NCBI RefSeq assembly: GCF_030315685.1
Contig: NZ_JASXSI010000004.1
Coordinates: forward strand, 248,001 to 312,000
DNA length: 64,000 nt
Source of the DNA: Gordonia sp. ABSL11-1
GTDB taxonomy: Bacteria; Actinomycetota; Actinomycetes; Mycobacteriales; Mycobacteriaceae
Direction: 5' to 3'
Positions 33,589 to 43,164 of the stretch are shown here, piece after piece. A program made the position numbers and the translations under genes. The notes below the pieces were generated by a model, which ran no database searches, was not told where the DNA came from, and worked only from the letters and a program-made list of their open reading frames with translations. How positions within the stretch are numbered: the stretch's first letter is position 1; each line of letters starts with the position of its first letter.

Positions 33589-35187
33589 GTGAGCGCATCG
33601 CTGTTGCTGGTGGCGGTGGTCGCCGTGGTCGTCGCCGCCCTGTGCCGACGGTACGGGTTGTCGGCGCCGTTGATCCTCGTCCTCGTCGGCCTCGGCATCG
33701 GATGGATTCCCGGTAGCCCCGAGGTCGAGCTCGATCCCGAGCTCGTGTTGTTCCTGATCCTGCCGCCGCTGTTGTACTCGGCCGCCCAGGAGAGTTCGTA
33801 TCAGGCCATCCGGGCGAATCGTCGGGCCATCGGGCTGCTGGCCATCGGGTTGCCGTTGTTCTCCACACTGGTCGTCGGACTGGTCGCGTTCTGGACCGTG
33901 CCGAATCTCCCCCTCGCGGCCGCGTTGGTGTTGGGAGCGGTGGTGGCCCCTCCGGACGCGGTGTCGGCACAGGCCATCGGTCGGCGCGTGGGACTGCCCC
34001 GGCGTCTGATGACGCTGCTCGGTGGCGAGAGCCTGCTGAACGACGCGACCGCGCTCACCGCGTATCGCGTCGCGCTGGCGGCGGTCGTCGGCGCGACGGC
34101 CTCGCTGTGGGACGGGTTCGCGACCTTCGCGATCGCCGCCGTCGGCGGTGTGGTCATCGGGCTCGCGGTCGGGTTTGCGGTGTCGTGGCTGCGGCTGTGG
34201 CTGACCGATCCGCCGATGGAGACCGCCATCGGCATCCTGGTCCCGTTCGCCACCTATTACGTCGCCGAGCAGGTCCACTCGTCCGGCGTGATCGCCGTCG
34301 TCGTCGCCGGACTGTTCCTCGGTCAGCGCTCGGTGCGCCTCGGATACGCCACCCGCCTGCAGGACGACGCCGCCCGCAAGTCGCTCGACGCGATCCTCGA
34401 GTCGTTGGTCTTCCTGCTGATCGGCCTGCAGTTGCCGTTCCTCATCCGCGGGCTGAGCGGGGAGTCGTGGGCGCAGGTGGCCGTGGACGCCGCGGTCGTG
34501 CTGGCCGCCACGATGGTCGCGCGCTTCCTGTGGGTCTACCCGGCCACCTACCTCCCGCGCGTCTTCTCCGCGCGGATCCGGGAACGCGAGCCGCTGCCGA
34601 CGCCGAAGGCGGTGTTCATCGTCGGCTGGGCGGGCATGCGGGGTGTGGTCTCGTTGGCGGCCGCGTTCGCCATCCCGCTCGGCACCGATGCCGGGGAGCC
34701 GTTCCCGGCGCGCGCCGAGATCCTGTTCCTCACGTTCGTCGTGGTCGTCGGCACGCTGCTCATCCAGGGCACCACGCTCGGCTGGATGATCCGGCGGCTC
34801 GGGGTGGCCGGCGACGACGCGGAGAAGGATCGGCTCGCGTTGGCCGGCGCACAGGATCGGGCGTCACGTGAGTCCGAGCGTCGTCTCGACGAGATCGCCG
34901 CCGACCTCGCCGACGACGACCCACGACGCCACCAGGTGACGATGCTCCGCAAGTGGGTGACGACTCAGCGCAACGTCGCCTGGGAGGAACTCGGTCGCGG
35001 CCCGGAGGACATCGGCGAGAGTCCGACCGCCGCCGGCAACCGGATGCGCATGGAACTGTTGCAGATCCAACGCTCGGTCTTCATCGACGAACGCGACGCC
35101 GGCCGTATCGACGACGAGGTGCTGCGCTCCGCGCTGCGCCGGCTGGACTTCACCGAGGGGCAGATGGATCGACCGCTCGATCCCTGA
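33589..35187 (+). CDS. CPA1-family Na+/H+ antiporter
   Basis: Membrane antiporter for sodium/proton exchange and pH homeostasis, 532 residues. About 12 helices with the ND pair of the ion site in GGESLLNDATALTAY, LGAVVAPPDAVSAQAIG (helix with PPD), and RGVVSLAAAFAIP. The C-terminal 130 residues are a soluble helical tail with a conserved RRHQVTMLRKWV-like stretch. Start GTG 33589; TAGGTT lies 6 nt upstream, so leaderless. It converges on the cyclase gene 20 bp away with no terminator seen. Confidence 0.9.
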   Translation: MSASLLLVAVVAVVVAALCRRYGLSAPLILVLVGLGIGWIPGSPEVELDPELVLFLILPPLLYSAAQESSYQAIRANRRAIGLLAIGLPLFSTLVVGLVAFWTVPNLPLAAALVLGAVVAPPDAVSAQAIGRRVGLPRRLMTLLGGESLLNDATALTAYRVALAAVVGATASLWDGFATFAIAAVGGVVIGLAVGFAVSWLRLWLTDPPMETAIGILVPFATYYVAEQVHSSGVIAVVVAGLFLGQRSVRLGYATRLQDDAARKSLDAILESLVFLLIGLQLPFLIRGLSGESWAQVAVDAAVVLAATMVARFLWVYPATYLPRVFSARIREREPLPTPKAVFIVGWAGMRGVVSLAAAFAIPLGTDAGEPFPARAEILFLTFVVVVGTLLIQGTTLGWMIRRLGVAGDDAEKDRLALAGAQDRASRESERRLDEIAADLADDDPRRHQVTMLRKWVTTQRNVAWEELGRGPEDIGESPTAAGNRMRMELLQIQRSVFIDERDAGRIDDEVLRSALRRLDFTEGQMDRPLDP

Positions 35188-35207
35188 GGCAGATGTATCG
35201 ACCACGT

Positions 35208-36803
35208 TCAGCTCGGTTCAGAGGCACCTTGGTGCGCAGTGTCTTTCAGGGCACCGGCATCGTTCCCGACCATCGCCGCGTACACCACCGTGTCCTCAGT
35301 GCGTCCACGCAACGTGGTGGTCTCCTGCCGCTCCCAGCGCTGCGCCTCCCCTGGGCCGGCCGCGTGGACGGCACGTCCGGCGGCGAGCGGTCGGGTCGGA
35401 TCCCGTTTGGCGAGTTCGGAGAGCCGAGCACTCTCGTTGACCGGGTCACCGATCACCGTGTACTCGAATCGTTCGATGGCCCCGACGTTTCCGGCCACCA
35501 CCGGTCCGTGACTGACCCCGAGTCCGGCGGAGATGTCGGGGACCTCGTCGGCGAGTCCGTGGGCGATCTGGCGGGCCGTCGCAAGGGCGGCTCCGGCGGG
35601 GTCGTCGAGATCGATGGGCGCACCGAAGATCGCGAGCACCGCGTCACCCTCGAACTTGTTGACCAGACCGCCGTGATCCTCGACGGCCGAGACGACCACC
35701 GCGAAGAAGCGGTTGAGTATCTCGACGACCTCGGTCGGGCTGCGTCCCGCGGCGAGAGTCGTCGAACCGATCACGTCGACGAACACCACCGCGACGGTCC
35801 GTTCGGAGCCGCCGAGTTCCGGATCCCGTTGCAGCGCGGCCTCGGCGACGTCGCGACCGACGTGCCGGCCGAAGAGATCACGCATCCGGTCGCGGTCCCG
35901 CAACCCGGACACCATGCCGTTGAACCCCACCTGGAGGTCGCCGAGCTCGGTGCCGTCGTAGACGACGAGGTCCACGTCGGAGATCTCGCCCCGCTGAACA
36001 CGATTCATCGCGTTGCGGACGCTGCGGATGGGTGCGGTGACGCTGATACTGGTCAGCACGGTCAGGAGCAGCCCGGTCGACAGGGCGACGACCGCCAGGA
36101 CCGTGACGCCGACGAACAGGTCGATCTTCGACGTATCGTCGCGGAAGGCACCGAAGAACACCACGAGCAGGATGCCGATGATGGGGATCGCCGAGCCGAC
36201 CATCCACGAGACGATCGACCGCGACCGTACGCCACTTCGCTTGCGGCGCCGGTATCCCGCGGTGATGACCTCGGCAGCGACCGGGCGTAACGCGATCTCG
36301 ATCAGCAGATAGGACACTGCCACCACGACGAAACCGCTCAGCCCGGCGACGAAGAACATCTTCGGGATCAGGTTGGGATCGAGGACGCCGTACATGATGG
36401 TGAACATGATCGTTGCGACGCCCCAGAGCACGCCCTGGATCAGGACCAGTTGCCAGGGCGCACGATTGGCGCGCCGGGCGTCCTTGGCGGTGGGTCGCTG
36501 ATCGCGGATCGCCCACCGCAGATCGCGTACCACGACGACGGTGCCGAGTGTGGTGCCGACGACGAAGGCCACCACGACGTACACCGGGACGACGATGAAG
36601 TTGATCCACCACAGTCGCGACTGGAACACCGTCGGCTCCGGAATCCCCACTGCCGACAACGAGATCGCCAGGGCCGCACCGATCAGGTTGGCGACGACGA
36701 TGAAGACTGTCAGCAGCGTCTGAATGCGGACCCGCTGTCGTGTCCCCCCTTCCGACGCCGAGCCGAGAAGGATCGACCCGTAATCACGGCTTCCCCGTGC
36801 CAT
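35208..36803 (-). CDS. membrane class III adenylate cyclase with HAMP domain
   Basis: 531 residues: N-terminal six-helix membrane region (about residues 28-270), HAMP (ISVTAPIRSVRNAMNRVQRG, then DLQVGFNGMVSGLRDRDR) and cyclase homology domain from about residue 340. Metal aspartates in FVDVIGSTTLA and EGDAVLAIFG, substrate-selecting Lys in NKFEGD and Asp in IGDPVNESARL, and the transition-state Asn/Arg in VNESAR are all present, so it should make cAMP from ATP as a homodimer. Same layout as M. tuberculosis Rv1318c-Rv1320c. ATG 36803 with a G-rich ribosome site. Confidence 0.92.
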   Translation of the reverse strand: MARGSRDYGSILLGSASEGGTRQRVRIQTLLTVFIVVANLIGAALAISLSAVGIPEPTVFQSRLWWINFIVVPVYVVVAFVVGTTLGTVVVVRDLRWAIRDQRPTAKDARRANRAPWQLVLIQGVLWGVATIMFTIMYGVLDPNLIPKMFFVAGLSGFVVVAVSYLLIEIALRPVAAEVITAGYRRRKRSGVRSRSIVSWMVGSAIPIIGILLVVFFGAFRDDTSKIDLFVGVTVLAVVALSTGLLLTVLTSISVTAPIRSVRNAMNRVQRGEISDVDLVVYDGTELGDLQVGFNGMVSGLRDRDRMRDLFGRHVGRDVAEAALQRDPELGGSERTVAVVFVDVIGSTTLAAGRSPTEVVEILNRFFAVVVSAVEDHGGLVNKFEGDAVLAIFGAPIDLDDPAGAALATARQIAHGLADEVPDISAGLGVSHGPVVAGNVGAIERFEYTVIGDPVNESARLSELAKRDPTRPLAAGRAVHAAGPGEAQRWERQETTTLRGRTEDTVVYAAMVGNDAGALKDTAHQGASEPS

Positions 36804-36830
36804 CGCCGTCCCCCCTCGACATCGTCGCGG

Positions 36831-38123
<1,293 letters not shown>

Positions 38124-38195
38124 TTACTCCTTTGAGTTGGCACGCTGAACAACAGGCCAACCCTACTTGTTCCGGCCGCTCGATACGCTATCCAC

Positions 38196-38852
38196 GTGCC
38201 GTTTGCGCTGATCTCACAGGACTCCCGCTCCGACGACAAGAAGGCGATCCGCGCGTCGGTGGCCGATGCGTTGTCGGACCCGGACCTCACCCGGCTCCTC
38301 GTCGAGCCCCGCGTCTCCGAACGGGTCGCACCCAGCCTCGCCGACGAGTCGGACCTGTACCTCGCCCACGTCCTGGCCGCACTGATGGTGACCGAACGCC
38401 TCGGCGTCGAGGTCGCGTATGTGCCCGCGGAGGCGACGCAGGCGACGAAGCGGTACGGACTCCCCCACGGTCCGTCGGCACGCGAGCTCGCCGAGCACGG
38501 CCACGCCTCGCCGGTGCCGTTGATCCGCGACGACGCGGCGACCGTCCTCGTCGGGCGGGCCCGCCACCTCGGGGCCGAGGGCGCCAAGCTGCACGGCGAG
38601 ACCTACGTCGACAGCGAACGTCTCTTCACCGGTGAGGTCGGGTCGATCCGCATCGAACCGACTCCCGAGGAACCCGGACTGCGCGCCCAGGTGGAACGCC
38701 TGCTGCTGCCCGGTCGTTGGCTACACGGCCGGGCCGCACAGACCGGCGGGACCAACATCGTCGTCGAACGGGAGGGTGTCGTGACCACCCGCGTACTCAA
38801 ACGCTCCACCTTCTACCGGCATGACACCGATCTGCTGCTGGTGCGGCGATGA
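38196..38852 (+). CDS. conserved actinobacterial protein (Rv0358-like)
   Basis: 218 residues, no assigned function. Features are LISQDSRSDDKKAIRASVADAL at the N-terminus (split charged helix), ESDLYLAHVLAALMVTERLG, and a C-terminal basic segment with RVLKRSTFYRHDTDLLLV. No membrane helix or signal. Start GTG 38196 with TACGCT 6 nt upstream, so leaderless. ATGA overlap with the M50 protease gene ties the two together, as in M. tuberculosis. Confidence 0.75.
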   Translation: MPFALISQDSRSDDKKAIRASVADALSDPDLTRLLVEPRVSERVAPSLADESDLYLAHVLAALMVTERLGVEVAYVPAEATQATKRYGLPHGPSARELAEHGHASPVPLIRDDAATVLVGRARHLGAEGAKLHGETYVDSERLFTGEVGSIRIEPTPEEPGLRAQVERLLLPGRWLHGRAAQTGGTNIVVEREGVVTTRVLKRSTFYRHDTDLLLVRR

Positions 38853-39685
38853 CCGCGACACCGCTGCGCCCGTCGACGCGGGAGATCCTGCGCGCGATCC
38901 GGCCGGGACCGCTGTTCCTCGGTCTCGTCGCCGCCGCCGTCGTCGGCGGGTGGATCGTGGCCGGTTCGGAGCCGGGTCGCAACCTCGAATCCGTCGGCGG
39001 CACGCTGTTGCTCGTGCTCGCCGGCTGGGTGATCTCGCTGTGCCTGCACGAGTTCGCACACGCCGTCACGGCGTTCCGATTCGGTGACCGCAATGCGGAG
39101 CTGCGCGGGTATCTCACACTGAATCCGTTGCGCTACACCCACCCCGGACTGTCTATCGGCCTACCTCTGCTCATCATCCTGTTGGGCGGCATCGGTTTTC
39201 CCGGCGGCGCCGTGTACGTCGACCAGCACGGGTTCACCCGCGCTCAGCGCACCATCGTGTCGCTGGCGGGGCCGTTCACCAATGCCGTTCTCGCCGCGAT
39301 CCTGTTGGCGGTCGTGCGGTTCGCATCGCCGGAGTCGTTCGGAGCACAGCAGGGGTGGGGCGGCGTCCTCTACGTCTCCGACGGATTCAATCTGTGGGCC
39401 GCGCTGTCGATGCTGGCGTTCCTCCAGATCACCGCGGCCGTGCTGAACCTCCTGCCGGTGCCCGGCTTCGACGGCTACGGCGCGATCGAGCCGTACCTGT
39501 CCGACAAGACACGGTTCTCGATGGAGAAGATCGCACCGTACGGATTCCTGATCGTGTTCGCGCTGTTGTTCATCCCGTTCCTCAACCGCGCCTTCTTCGA
39601 TCTCGTGTACTGGCTCTTCGGTCTGTCCGGTGTGACGAGTGCTCTCGCGTCCTACGGATGGGACCTGTTCGTCTTCTGGCGATAG
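38849..39685 (+). CDS. M50-family site-2 protease-like membrane protein (Rv0359-like)
   Basis: 278 residues, about six helices. The zinc site is HEFAHAVTAF (HEXXH) in helix 2, and the second metal motif is LNLLPVPGFDGYGAIEP (NxxPxxxxDG). Intramembrane cleavage of an anti-sigma factor or other membrane substrate is the family role; the substrate is unknown. It lacks the PDZ domain of Rip1. Its last 34 bp overlap the 3' end of the convergent gene. Confidence 0.87.
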   Translation: MTATPLRPSTREILRAIRPGPLFLGLVAAAVVGGWIVAGSEPGRNLESVGGTLLLVLAGWVISLCLHEFAHAVTAFRFGDRNAELRGYLTLNPLRYTHPGLSIGLPLLIILLGGIGFPGGAVYVDQHGFTRAQRTIVSLAGPFTNAVLAAILLAVVRFASPESFGAQQGWGGVLYVSDGFNLWAALSMLAFLQITAAVLNLLPVPGFDGYGAIEPYLSDKTRFSMEKIAPYGFLIVFALLFIPFLNRAFFDLVYWLFGLSGVTSALASYGWDLFVFWR

Positions 39686-40311
39686 AGCACGGCGACCGAC
39701 TCCGGCAGTTCGCCGTCACGTTCGGTGACCGGCTCGTCGTAGACCAGGCGGGTCGGGATGTGCCCGGTCCACCCGGCGGTGTCGTCGGCGGAACCGGGAC
39801 CACCGGCCCGCACCTTCACCAGCCATCCGCCATCGGCGATGGGCACTGCCAGGATCGCGGTGGCCGACAACTCCTTTGGCGTGTGGTCGCGGACCTCGGC
39901 GCTGCGCCCGGGAAGGATCGCGTCGGAGAAGACGCCGAGTGCGCGACGCGCGTCGTCGGCGACGACTGGTTCGAGCGTCCCGCGGACGACAGCCGACCGA
40001 TAGTTCACCGAGTGGTCGAACAGCGTGTCGGCCACGACAAGTCCGTCGACGACGAAGGCCGTGAAGGTGACGGGTGCGCCGGCCGCGACATGGCGGAGCG
40101 CACCCGCGCCGGATGAGCCGTGGACGAGGAGGCGATCACCGTCGCGCGCGGCGAGCATCGGCACCGACCACGGCAGTCCGTCGTCGGTGACCGTCGACAA
40201 CACACCCACCTGGGCCTCGTCGAGGACCTCGTCGAGCAGGGCGCGGTCACCGGCCCGTTCGGGTTTGCGGGTGAGTGCGGAGAGGTCGTCTGCGGGCATG
40301 ATTGCCAGCAT
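39652..40311 (-). CDS. pyridoxamine 5'-phosphate oxidase-like flavin-binding protein
   Basis: 219 residues. Split-barrel FMN/F420 fold: LDEAQVGVLSTVTDDGLPWSVPM at the start of the barrel, LLVHGSSGAGALRHV, VNYRSAVVRGTLEPV. C-terminal W and R residues as in the Pyridox_ox_2 group. ATG 40311 or 40299. Likely a reductase or haem/flavin-binding protein; no partner gene is nearby. Confidence 0.8.
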   Translation of the reverse strand: MLAIMPADDLSALTRKPERAGDRALLDEVLDEAQVGVLSTVTDDGLPWSVPMLAARDGDRLLVHGSSGAGALRHVAAGAPVTFTAFVVDGLVVADTLFDHSVNYRSAVVRGTLEPVVADDARRALGVFSDAILPGRSAEVRDHTPKELSATAILAVPIADGGWLVKVRAGGPGSADDTAGWTGHIPTRLVYDEPVTERDGELPESVAVLYRQKTNRSHP

Positions 40312-40357
40312 GGCGTCCCGCCGTGCGGCGCACCACCGGGTTTCGATGCGTTTCCCG

Positions 40358-40425
40358 CAGCCACCCGCTGTTCAGAACATCTCCACGGTTGCGAACCACG
40401 GTGATGTTCCGGAGTCGGGTGGCTG
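40358..40425. repeat. imperfect long inverted repeat
   Basis: Arms CAGCCACCCG (40358-40367) and CGGGTGGCTG (40416-40425), with a second matching block GAACATC/GATGTTC inside. It lies in the 160-bp gap between the CDF exporter gene and the flavin protein gene, both on the minus strand, and could end the CDF transcript. Confidence 0.45.
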
Positions 40426-40473
40426 TCGCGAGCGGAGTGATGATCGCGCGCGATCACCGCGGAGGATTTTGCG

Positions 40474-41388
40474 TCACCACTGCAGTTCGTCGCGGCAGCG
40501 GCGTTGCACGTCGTGCGGGTCGACCTGGATGGTGGCGTGTTCCAGACCGTGGCGGGCCATCACCGCCTGCGCTGCGGTGAGGACGTCCTGGTTGAGGCCG
40601 TCACTGTCGAGGTGCACGGTCGCCACGTCCATTCCGGTCGTCAGCGACCACACGTGCAGGTCGTGCACGTCGTCGACGGCGGGGATCGCCGCCAGCTCGG
40701 TGCGCAGCGCGTCGACGTCGATGTGTGCGGGCGCTTGCTGATTGAGGATGCGGAGCGCGTCGAGGGCGAGGCGGACGGCCCGGGGCACCACCCACAGCGC
40801 GATGAGCACGGCGACGACGATGTCGGCGTACCCCCACCCGGTGGTGAGTGCGACGATGCCGGCGGTCAGGACGCCGACACTGCCCACCGCGTCCGCGAGC
40901 ACCTCGAGGTAGGCGCCACGCACCGCGATCGAGCCCTGGGCGTCGGACCGGAGCAGCAGCATCACCGCAAGGTTCACCAGCAGACCGATCAGTGCGACGA
41001 CGATCAGGGTGAGACCGGGGACCTCCGGGTCGGTGCCGATCCGACGGATCGCCTCGTACAGGACGAAGACCGCGACGCCGATGAGCAGGACGGCGTTGGC
41101 GACCGCGGTGAACACCTCGGCGCGGTGCCATCCGAAGCTCCGGTCGTCGGTGGCCGAGCCGTGCCTGGCCAGCAGCAGCGCGATGAGACCCATCACCAGC
41201 GCGGCGACGTCGGTGAGCATGTGGCCGGCGTCGGCGATCAGCGCCAGCGAGTTGACGAGGATGCCGGTCACCAGCTCGACGACGAAATACCCGCCGATGA
41301 TCGCGACGGCGACAGCCATCGGCCAGATGCGGCGATTCGACACCGATCCGGCCGGTGGCGAGTGCGTGTGCGAATGTGAGTGACCCAT
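40474..41388 (-). CDS. CDF-family heavy-metal cation exporter (CzcD/ZitB type)
   Basis: Proton-coupled Zn/Co/Cd exporter in the membrane, 304 residues, six helices. N-terminal His-rich segment MGHSHSHTHS; metal site pairs in LIADAGHMLTDVAAL (HxxxD) and LEVLADAVGSVGVL; C-terminal cytoplasmic domain with VHDLHVWSLTTGMDVATVHL. The promoter contains a perfect palindrome of the ArsR/SmtB metal-sensor kind. Confidence 0.93.
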   Translation of the reverse strand: MGHSHSHTHSPPAGSVSNRRIWPMAVAVAIIGGYFVVELVTGILVNSLALIADAGHMLTDVAALVMGLIALLLARHGSATDDRSFGWHRAEVFTAVANAVLLIGVAVFVLYEAIRRIGTDPEVPGLTLIVVALIGLLVNLAVMLLLRSDAQGSIAVRGAYLEVLADAVGSVGVLTAGIVALTTGWGYADIVVAVLIALWVVPRAVRLALDALRILNQQAPAHIDVDALRTELAAIPAVDDVHDLHVWSLTTGMDVATVHLDSDGLNQDVLTAAQAVMARHGLEHATIQVDPHDVQRRCRDELQW

Positions 41389-41397
41389 GTGCCGCCA

Positions 41398-41421
41398 ATA
41401 TATGCGTGTTTTCGCATATAT
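41398..41421. promoter_or_regulatory. metal-sensor operator palindrome
   Basis: Perfect 9-bp arms ATATATGCG (41398-41406) and CGCATATAT (41413-41421) with a 6-bp spacer, starting 10 bp before the CDF exporter start. AT-rich 9-6-9 palindromes like this are typical of ArsR/SmtB sensors (CzrA, NmtR class). The sensor gene is not in the window. Confidence 0.65.
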
Positions 41422-41463
41422 GACAAGGGTGGTGGGAAGTTGCGGCGATGGAGGTCCCGACGG

Positions 41464-42567
41464 TCAGCGCAAGGTGGCCGCCGCCGACGACCGGCGCAGC
41501 CCGGCGATCATCAGCATGTCGATGAGCAGCGACCGAAGCTCGGCGAGGACGGCGGTCTCCGACAGCGTGCTGTGCGAGACGAGTTCGGGTTTGGCCTTGC
41601 GCGCGACGGTCCGCAGGGCCCGCGCGGCGTCCGCCTGGTCGGGTTCCTCCCCCGGTTTGGCGATCATCATCTCCCGCAGCACCTCGAAGACCTCACCGAT
41701 CTCGGCGATGATGTCGACGAGTTCCGGATCGAGGGGTTCGCCGCGCTGGGTCATGCCCAGGGCACGCCGCGCGATCACCCGGAAGTTGCGGACGGCGTTG
41801 TCGATCGGATCGGCCGTCGCGGAGATCCGTTCCAGCCGTTCGCGCGAACCCCAGTAGAGCGGCGAGATCGTGCTGACCTCCTGCCCGCCCCGCATGTCGG
41901 CTCGCATGGTGTTGATGGCCTCCTGGGTGCCGCGCGCGGAGGTGAGTGCGGCGAGGACCTCGTCCTCGTCCATCGCACGCAGGCCGGCGGAGAGTCGTCG
42001 GGCGGCATCGCGCAACGTGGCGAGCACACCGGCGGCGTCGCGTCGTGCCCGATGCGCCGGGTTCACCGGGAACAGTGCACCGACCAGGATGCCGATCAGC
42101 CCGCCGATCAGCGCGTCGATCGCCCGGTGGAAGCCACCGACGCCGCCCGGCGGCAGCAGGGTCGCGACGAGTGCCGCCGACGACGCGGCCTGCATCGGGA
42201 TCAGCGGGCCGTCGTCCAGGAAGACGGCGATACTCATCGCGAGCGCGACGACGATGACGATCTGCCACGTCCCGGAACCGATGACCGAGATGAGGAGGTC
42301 GCCGACCAGGATGCCGATCGCGACGCCGGCGACCAGCTCGACGGTGCGGCGCCAGCGTTTGCCGAGCGACAATCCGAGGGAGATGACTGCGGCGATCGGC
42401 GCGAAGAACGGCTGCGGATGACCGAACACGTGGACCGCGACCCACCACGCCACGCCCGCGGCCAGGGAGCACTGGGCGATCGGGACCAGCGACAGCCACA
42501 GGCGGCGGACCCGTCGCCGCACGGGCGGCGGCAACGAGTTGAGTCGTCGACGCAGCCAGTCGGTCAA
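41464..42567 (-). CDS. FUSC-family (aromatic acid exporter-like) membrane protein
   Basis: 367 residues: about six helices in the first 175 residues (FFAPIAAVISLGLSLGKRWRRTVELVAGVAIG signatures), then a soluble helical domain. The start is TTG 42567, overlapping the DUF3151 stop (TTGA), with no better start. FUSC proteins export aromatic acids or act in envelope stress; substrate unknown. Confidence 0.8.
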   Translation of the reverse strand: MTDWLRRRLNSLPPPVRRRVRRLWLSLVPIAQCSLAAGVAWWVAVHVFGHPQPFFAPIAAVISLGLSLGKRWRRTVELVAGVAIGILVGDLLISVIGSGTWQIVIVVALAMSIAVFLDDGPLIPMQAASSAALVATLLPPGGVGGFHRAIDALIGGLIGILVGALFPVNPAHRARRDAAGVLATLRDAARRLSAGLRAMDEDEVLAALTSARGTQEAINTMRADMRGGQEVSTISPLYWGSRERLERISATADPIDNAVRNFRVIARRALGMTQRGEPLDPELVDIIAEIGEVFEVLREMMIAKPGEEPDQADAARALRTVARKAKPELVSHSTLSETAVLAELRSLLIDMLMIAGLRRSSAAATLR

Positions 42568-43001
42568 GCCAGTCCGAGGTGCTGGGCCGCTGCCGGATCG
42601 CTGTCGTTGAGGAGGTCGAGGCAGCGCAGGTACTCGTCTTCCTCACCGATGTACTTTGCCGCGCGGGCGAGCGCTCCGACACAGCGCAGGAAGCCCTGGT
42701 TGGGCTCGTGGGACCACGGCACCGGACCGAATCCCTTCCAGCCGTGACGTCGTAGTTGATCCAGTCCGCGGTGGTAACCGGTACGTGCGTAGGCGTAGGC
42801 GCCGATCACCTTGGCGATGTCGGCGCCGTCGTCGGCGCCGGCGAGCGCGGCGTCGGCCAGATGGGCCCACGCGATCGACGCAGTGGGGTGCGCGGCGGCC
42901 GTGGCGGCCGGGTCGGCACCGTTGAGAAGGTCCGATTCGGCCTCGTCGTCACCTGTGAGCAGTACCGGCTGCGGTCCGAGAAGGTCTCCGAAAGAAGTCA
43001 C
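42564..43001 (-). CDS. DUF3151 protein (Rv0360c-like)
   Basis: 145 residues. Start GTG 43001, so that the product begins VTSFGDLLGPQPVLL like the M. tuberculosis homologue; an upstream TTG is less likely. Two tetratricopeptide-like helical segments (AYARTGYHRGLDQLRRHGWK, FLRCVGALARAAKYIGE). Conserved in Mycobacteriales; role unknown. Coupled to the FUSC gene. Confidence 0.82.
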   Translation of the reverse strand: MTSFGDLLGPQPVLLTGDDEAESDLLNGADPAATAAAHPTASIAWAHLADAALAGADDGADIAKVIGAYAYARTGYHRGLDQLRRHGWKGFGPVPWSHEPNQGFLRCVGALARAAKYIGEEDEYLRCLDLLNDSDPAAAQHLGLA

Positions 43002-43164
43002 GCCTCCATTCAAGCATCAGCGACACCGATTCCCCGCCCACCGAGTGCTGGATCCCGAGAGCATTCGCTAGGGTGAATGGCGCGGTCGGCCACGACTCGA
43101 CCAACGCGGCGACCCCGCACGGGGACAGGGGACGCCGGAACACATCTACTTCGGAGAAGGCGGG

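Noticed and set aside
34953..36290. Long plus-strand open frame across the antiporter end and the cyclase gene
   Set aside because: Opposite-strand shadow of the cyclase; composition is His/Arg/Asp-rich and has no domain, while the cyclase has all catalytic residues.
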